NCBI GenBank assembly: GCA_032207245.1
Contig: CM063502.1
Location: 43,549,162-43,613,161 of the forward strand
Length of the DNA stretch: 64,000 nt
Reading direction: 5' to 3'
DNA from: Pardosa pseudoannulata
Taxonomy: Eukaryota; Arthropoda; Arachnida; Araneae; Lycosidae
This document shows, piece by piece, positions 59,326-64,000 of the stretch. The position numbers and the translations under genes are program-made. The notes beneath the pieces are model-generated. The model was not told the origin of the DNA and did no database searches. It was given only the letters and a program-made list of their open reading frames with translations. Each line of letters opens with the position of its first letter. Positions within the stretch are counted from its first letter, which is position 1.

Positions 59326-59884
59326 TAACGTGACCATTTATTTTTTGACTCAAAACGGGACATTGGTTTATTTAGGTCAAATCATAGGTAGTCAATGATA
59401 AAAACAACACTTTTTTAAAGTTATTTATTCAGAAAAGATTAGTTGGCTTAAAAGTTACGAATCACAAAATATAGGTACCCAAAATGTTTAGTTATATTTG
59501 TCAGAAGAACAAATTAGCTTTAATATACCTGGTGACGATTTCAAGTAAGAATGAAACTCTTGGCACGTTTTTTTTTATATTCACCTTAATTATCAACATC
59601 GCCTTTAGAACTGAAATTTGTAACTGGGTTTTCTCAGATGTCCACAATTTGTTCATAATAGAAAATACTCTTTCTACTAGAGCATTTGTAGCAGGCAAAC
59701 AAAATAAATTCAATTACAATAGAAAGCAGGGCGGTGGCCAGCCGTCTGCTACCTGCTACTCAAATTTTCACGCGGTTTCTGAAAACGGGACAATTTTGCG
59801 TCCCACAGTCCATTTCGGGGACACCGGGATTCGTAATTGTAAAAAGGGACAGTCCTGTTCAAAACGGGACGTCTGATCACGTTA
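59326..59884 (-). mobile_element. Internally deleted hAT element
   Basis: The ends TAACGTGACCA (59326) and TGATCACGTTA (59874-59884) form a short imperfect inverted repeat. Sub-terminal 'AAAACGGGAC' phrases lie at both ends (about 59355 and 59860), as in a common hAT group with ends rich in 'CGTCCCGTTTTGAAC'. The interior retains only the C-terminal part of the transposase on the minus strand (59501-59713), so most of the gene has been lost. Confidence 0.65.
59501..59713 (-). pseudogene. hAT transposase, C-terminal dimerisation domain fragment
   Basis: The 70-residue frame contains LPATNALVERVFSIMNKLWT, then LQISVLKAMLIIKVNI. This is the conserved core of the hAT C-terminal dimerisation domain (pattern 'P.TNA.VER.FS.MN.LWT...L....L.A.L..K.N'). 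It stops about 175 bp before the element end, as expected of a true 3' end. The BED zinc finger and the RNase-H-like catalytic core are absent, so it is a remnant without transposase activity. Confidence 0.8.
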
Positions 59885-60224
59885 TTCATAACACTTCAAC
59901 GGGATCGAAAGAAGGCGTATTACCAGCAAATTAACATTTTATACACTGGGAATCTCGCGACCCACGTTATCTTGCGACTAATTTTCTATTCGGTGATTTT
60001 ATATCAGAGTATTATATACATGACAATACATCTTTTGGGCTCTAACCATGTTGCTCTGTCTAACCCTTACCTTTGCCGCCACCCCGTAGAGCTCCAAACC
60101 CAACCCACTGTTTTACTTCGATACAACTTTAATTCTGTTATGCCCAACACACTCGTACAATGTGAAACGGTACGTTAATTTACAGTTTATATGTTAATAT
60201 TGACATATATACATGCATACATAG
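59885..60224. other. Non-coding, with a possible SINE tail fragment
   Basis: CCGTAGAGCTCC followed by AAACCCAACCCA at about 60084-60107 is like the SINE 3' end, but is short and degenerate. No gene. Confidence 0.4.
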
Positions 60225-60643
60225 AGGGTAGCCCAGAATTATTAAGCTCATTTCATATTTATAATTAAAAAATGAAATACGTACGTATTTATTGTTTTCT
60301 TAGAAAGTTAGTTTAAAGCAGTTTTACACAAAGTTTAAATCTTAAATAACTTCCACATGACCACCAGTTGTGGCACTCATAATTTCCAGACGATATTCAA
60401 TTTCACGTCAAGTTGATTCATCGTTTTAGGTCATCGATGTCTGATAACTAATAACCCCTAACGACAGTAGGTGGCGTGAAATGTCTCGCCATGTACCGGC
60501 TTGGGTGAAAGTTATTTACTGTTTAAAACTTTGTGTAAAACTGCTTTAAATTGTCTTTCCAAGGAAATTATATACAAATACGTACCTAATTTTGTTCCTT
60601 TTTTTTTAAGCATAGAATGTGCTCAATAATTTTGGACCACCCT
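60225..60643. mobile_element. Fold-back MITE with mariner-like ends
   Basis: The left end AGGGTAGCCCAGAATTATTA pairs imperfectly with the right end at 60643, whose reverse complement is AGGGTGGTCCAAAATTATTG. Inside, TTTAAAGCAGTTTTACACAA at about 60312 is the inverted copy of TTGTGTAAAACTGCTTTAAA at about 60531-60550. Most of the element can therefore fold into one long hairpin. The 'CCCTGTATA' flank is typical of mariner-type insertions. No coding capacity. Confidence 0.75.
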
Positions 60644-61008
60644 GTATATATTTATAGTATCAGAGTCCATCAAAGTTTAGATACAGGGAAAACAAAAGCG
60701 GAAAAATGTCATCCGAAGGGTAAGATGATAATGCACTTCGTACACATATATAACGTATGTCCATGCATTTTACTTTAACTTATTGACAATAAAAGACTAA
60801 TTTTATTTCGTACAATGGAAGTTTAAACAGGAAAACTAGTAGATTGGGCTTTGAGTTGTTACTTGAAAGCGCGGGGATGCTGCAGTTCTCAAAATCTGTA
60901 ATCCCATCGTAAATACGTGATAAAATTTCAAAGATAAATAAATAAGCACAAAATTTATAATTTTGCTATCCATAAATTTAGGCTTTCACAAATCTTACTT
61001 AAAATCGC
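60644..61008. other. Non-coding stretch
   Basis: AT-rich, nothing recognised. Confidence 0.45.
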
Positions 61009-61174
61009 TAAACGATGGTCGAATGTTAGAGCGCTGCTCTTCGGTACCGGAGTTCGTGGGTTCGAATTCCACTCCGGCATGGTTGTTCGAAATCGGCTTT
61101 AAGCAGTAGGTCCCAGTCTCATTAGCCCTCGTGTAACAAAAAAGTAGACCGTAGAGCTTAAAACCAAACCAAAT
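61009..61174 (+). mobile_element. tRNA-derived SINE
   Basis: Plus-strand, near-complete: A-box-like 'ACGATGGTCGAATGTTAGAG', 'CTTCGGTACCGGAGTTCG', B-box 'GGTTCGAATTCC', 'ATCGGCTTTAAGCAGTAGG', 'GTCTCATTAGCCCTCGTG', and a CCAAACCAAA tail. Confidence 0.93.
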
Positions 61175-61177
61175 TTT

Positions 61178-61316
61178 CGATACCGGAGTTCGTTAATTCG
61201 AATTCCACTCGCATGGATGTTCGTAGCCTTTCGGAATCGGTTTTAAGCAGTAGGCCCGTTCTCGCTAGCTATTGTGAGCAAAACAATAGACTATAGCGCT
61301 TCAAACCAAACCAAAC
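61178..61316 (+). mobile_element. 5'-truncated SINE directly behind the previous copy
   Basis: Plus-strand, beginning at CGATACCGGAGTTCG, so about 35 bases of the tRNA-like head are missing. It then follows the family to 'CTATAGCGCTTC' and AAACCAAACCAAACC. It sits three bases after the tail of the upstream SINE, so it may be a tail-targeted insertion or a partial duplication. Confidence 0.9.
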
Positions 61317-61479
61317 CTAAAATTAAAATCCATACATCTTGTTATGCTTCTCATAAAAAGGTCAATGGCATTTCTTTCATGTGCAAGTGTTGAGTAAAAT
61401 TTTTTCTCCGTTAAAATCATTGCAACTATATTTAGCTATATTATTAGCATATAAGCAAATATATTTATACATGCTTCTT

Positions 61480-62420
61480 CGAAATGTTTGATTCTTTTTA
61501 CTGCTGAAAAATAGCTTTCAGTCTCTGACATAGATGTAAAAAATAAATAAACCATGAAAAATTTTATATATGTATAACTCTTATATACAAATTTTTAAAG
61601 AGTCGGAGTAAACAGTATGAACACGCTACAAACTGAGCAAAGGAACTGCTTGGTGCACTATTCCACTTTATGCATCTGACTGCGACTGAAAGGGCTTCAT
61701 TCTGACATAAATGTAAAAAATTAAACTATAAAAATATTTTATCTGTGTGACTGTAATATTCAAATATTTAAAGAGACGGAGTAAACGCGATAAACACTAT
61801 GAATACTCTACAAACTGAAAAAAGGAACTGCGGGGTGCACTGTTCCATTTTATGCATATGACTGCGACTGAAAATGCCAGATTCTGACATAAATGTAAAA
61901 AACTAAATCAGGAAAAATATTATATCTGTGTAACTGTAATATTCAAATATTAAAAGAGATGGAGTACACGCGATAAACAGTATGAAGACTCTGCAAACTG
62001 AGCAAAGAAACTGCTTGGTGCACTGGTCCTCTTTAAGCATCTGACAGAGACTGAAAATGCCTAATTCTAACATCAATGTAAAAAACTTAACTATGAAAAA
62101 ATGTTATATCTGTGTAACTGTAATATTCAAATATTTAAAGAGACGGAGTAAACGCGATAAACACTATGAATACTCTACAAACTGAATAAAGGTACTGCTT
62201 GGTGCACTGTTCCCCTTTAAGCATCTGACAACGACTGAAAATGCTTGATTCTGACATAAATGTAAAAAACTAAACTATGAAAAATGTTATATCTGTGTAA
62301 CTGTAATATTCAAATATTTAAAGAGACGGAGTAAACACTATGAAAAAGCTACAAACTGAGTAATGGACCTGCTTGATTATGGCATAAGTTTCGCATTATA
62401 TATCTGACAGCAACTGGAAA
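61480..62420. repeat. Satellite-like tandem array, unit about 183 bp, five copies
   Basis: CTACAAACTGAGCAAAGGAA and variants has its AACTG at 61631, 61813, 61996, 62180 and 62354 (periods 182, 183, 184 and 174 bp). Units share 'AAAGAGACGGAGTAAACGCG', 'TGGTGCACTGTTCC', 'GCATCTGAC..CGACTGAAAAT' and 'TCTGACATAAATGTAAAAAA'. Units are well conserved, more so than the array at 16.0-17.0 kb. No coding capacity. Confidence 0.95.
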
Positions 62421-64000
62421 TTCTTGCGCTCATCAATGTATGTAAGATGTGGCAATGATAAACACATTTCTACAAGCATAAACTATCTTCAAGTGAGCTG
62501 GTACCGGCTTGGGTACAGGTGGCAATATGTATTTTTGTGTATTGATGGTAAAATAAATTACTTCAAGCAAATAAGAATAAATTAAATATATATATATATG
62601 TGTGTATATATAATCGATACAAATAGATGGTACTGCAGTACCTGGGTATGGCCATCGAATTTAAATTTCGTATTCTACAACTACTTTCTGAATCATGTTA
62701 GATTCTTCCCCTCTTAAATTATAACCTCCGACTTTCTTTGTAATGCAACTCAGACAAAACACAGGTCTCCTTTTTCTTTGTATTAATTCCTCGCAGACAA
62801 ATCATCAGTCTCACTGAGCAATGAGTAAGCGTGTCTGAAGCGACGGGGTTCTTTTTTCCTTACGAAACTTTCAACATTTCTCAAATCATTGACTCACACA
62901 TTTATTGTTTTCATTTTTTTTGCTTTGGAGCCGAAAGTATTATTTTAAATGAAAGTACGTAATTTAGTAGGTGAAAAGCAGGTGCAGATTGGAAATATTT
63001 CGATCTGAAAATGTCACCATAATTCTTTACATTTCAGTGACTGTCTAAAATTAATAAACGGAAACTGCGCAGTAAATTTCGAACACAGTTGGACGCTGTG
63101 ATCGTTTCGCCTCATATGATATTCAAATATATGCAAAGACGTTTAAGCAAAAATAATTAAAAACTGCAAAAAGCATGTAGTATGGAGGTTTAAGAAATTT
63201 AGAATTATCATTCATTATAATTATTTCTTTTTAAGATCAATGCATCATTTTAAACAATTACTAAGATGTTTTTTTTTTCTTGACTATAATTAGCTCGAAA
63301 TAAAATAAAATTTTAGAACATTCAAAACACAAAACAGTCGAGAAACAGCGAATGTAATAGTTACGAAAAAATACTTGCTTGTAGTTAGTTTTAGAAATAT
63401 CCTAGTTAAGGATAATAATAAAAAAATAATAGTTAAATAATAAAACTCATTTTCCTTTCTACTATAATTTTATTATCTCTAGTATAATTTTTTTAATCCA
63501 GTTATTTATCCATTAATTCAGTTTATTCACTCCAAACTTTAAATAGATAATTTTTCATTCTATTTTATTCAACTCTTGATTTCGATTTTTATTAAAATTT
63601 CATTCTTATTTAAATATTCTGTTCATTAAGTTAGAAAGTTTTAATTGCATAAAATTTCTCTCAACATTTAAAGTTCTGCGATTTTTACGTAAAACTGTCT
63701 TGTTTCATTTCATGTAAATGTACTACAGCTAAAAAAGTACAATAGATTTTGTTTTAACTTAAAATGCTAAATAATACTGAAGAAAGTAAAAATTCTGAGA
63801 CTCTGTTACTTTCAAATTAATAATTTTCATGATTCTCCAAAACGAAAAGCATTGAACCTATATTCTTAGGGCACTCAAAGTAAGAAGTTGTAATAAAAAA
63901 TATCTTACATATTCATTCATTAAAAATCCTTTATTATTTAAGAAACATTAACAAATTATCTTTCTTTATTGTAATTTTTAATTTATGTGAGGTGTTAATA
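62421..64000. other. AT-rich non-coding stretch to window end
   Basis: Short TA/TG tract at about 62587-62609. Nothing else was recognised on either strand. Confidence 0.4.

Overview
This is non-coding-rich, AT-rich animal DNA. The high density of transposon remnants, the arthropod-type initiator (TCAGT) at the one clear promoter, and a recurrent tRNA-derived SINE ending in ACCAA-type repeats suggest an arthropod, most likely an arachnid such as a spider. The species assignment is inference. No bacterial, viral, rRNA or CRISPR features were seen.

One gene is convincing. It lies on the + strand from about 43.8 kb to beyond 50.8 kb and belongs to the PMEPA1 (TMEPAI)/LDLRAD4 family, which in vertebrates are membrane-anchored negative regulators of TGF-beta/SMAD signalling. 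It has a CpG-rich TATA-less promoter with CRE, ETS, CCAAT and TCAGT initiator motifs (43.7-43.85 kb), a first exon with several upstream ATGs, a membrane-anchor exon (45882-46084) and a large cytoplasmic-tail exon (50150-50785). The tail carries the SMAD-interaction motif PPNR and a single C-terminal PPPPY motif. The two downstream exons join in phase; how exon 1 joins them is ambiguous. The region after the stop (50.8-59 kb) probably holds a long 3' UTR and flank, and 42.7-59.3 kb is poor in SINEs.

The flanks (1-42.7 kb and 59.3-64 kb) are a repeat landscape. They hold about a dozen SINE copies, a piggyBac-like TTAA MITE inserted inside a SINE, a Tc1-like element reduced to the joined ends of its transposase, an internally deleted hAT element, two pogo/Tigger-like elements, a fold-back MITE, candidate solo LTRs, and tandem arrays with units near 170, 220, 250-290, 300, 270 and 183 bp. 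Long (TA)n/(TG)n tracts are frequent.

Two further coding-like stretches could not be assigned: a 75-codon type-II membrane-like ORF at 43184-43411, and a decayed charged ORF at 36994-37281. A degraded, purine-poor near-duplicate at about 53.5-54.1 kb may be an assembly artefact. I found no clear new biological system. The most informative observations are the motif changes in the PMEPA1-like protein, its first-exon ambiguity and the nested transposons.
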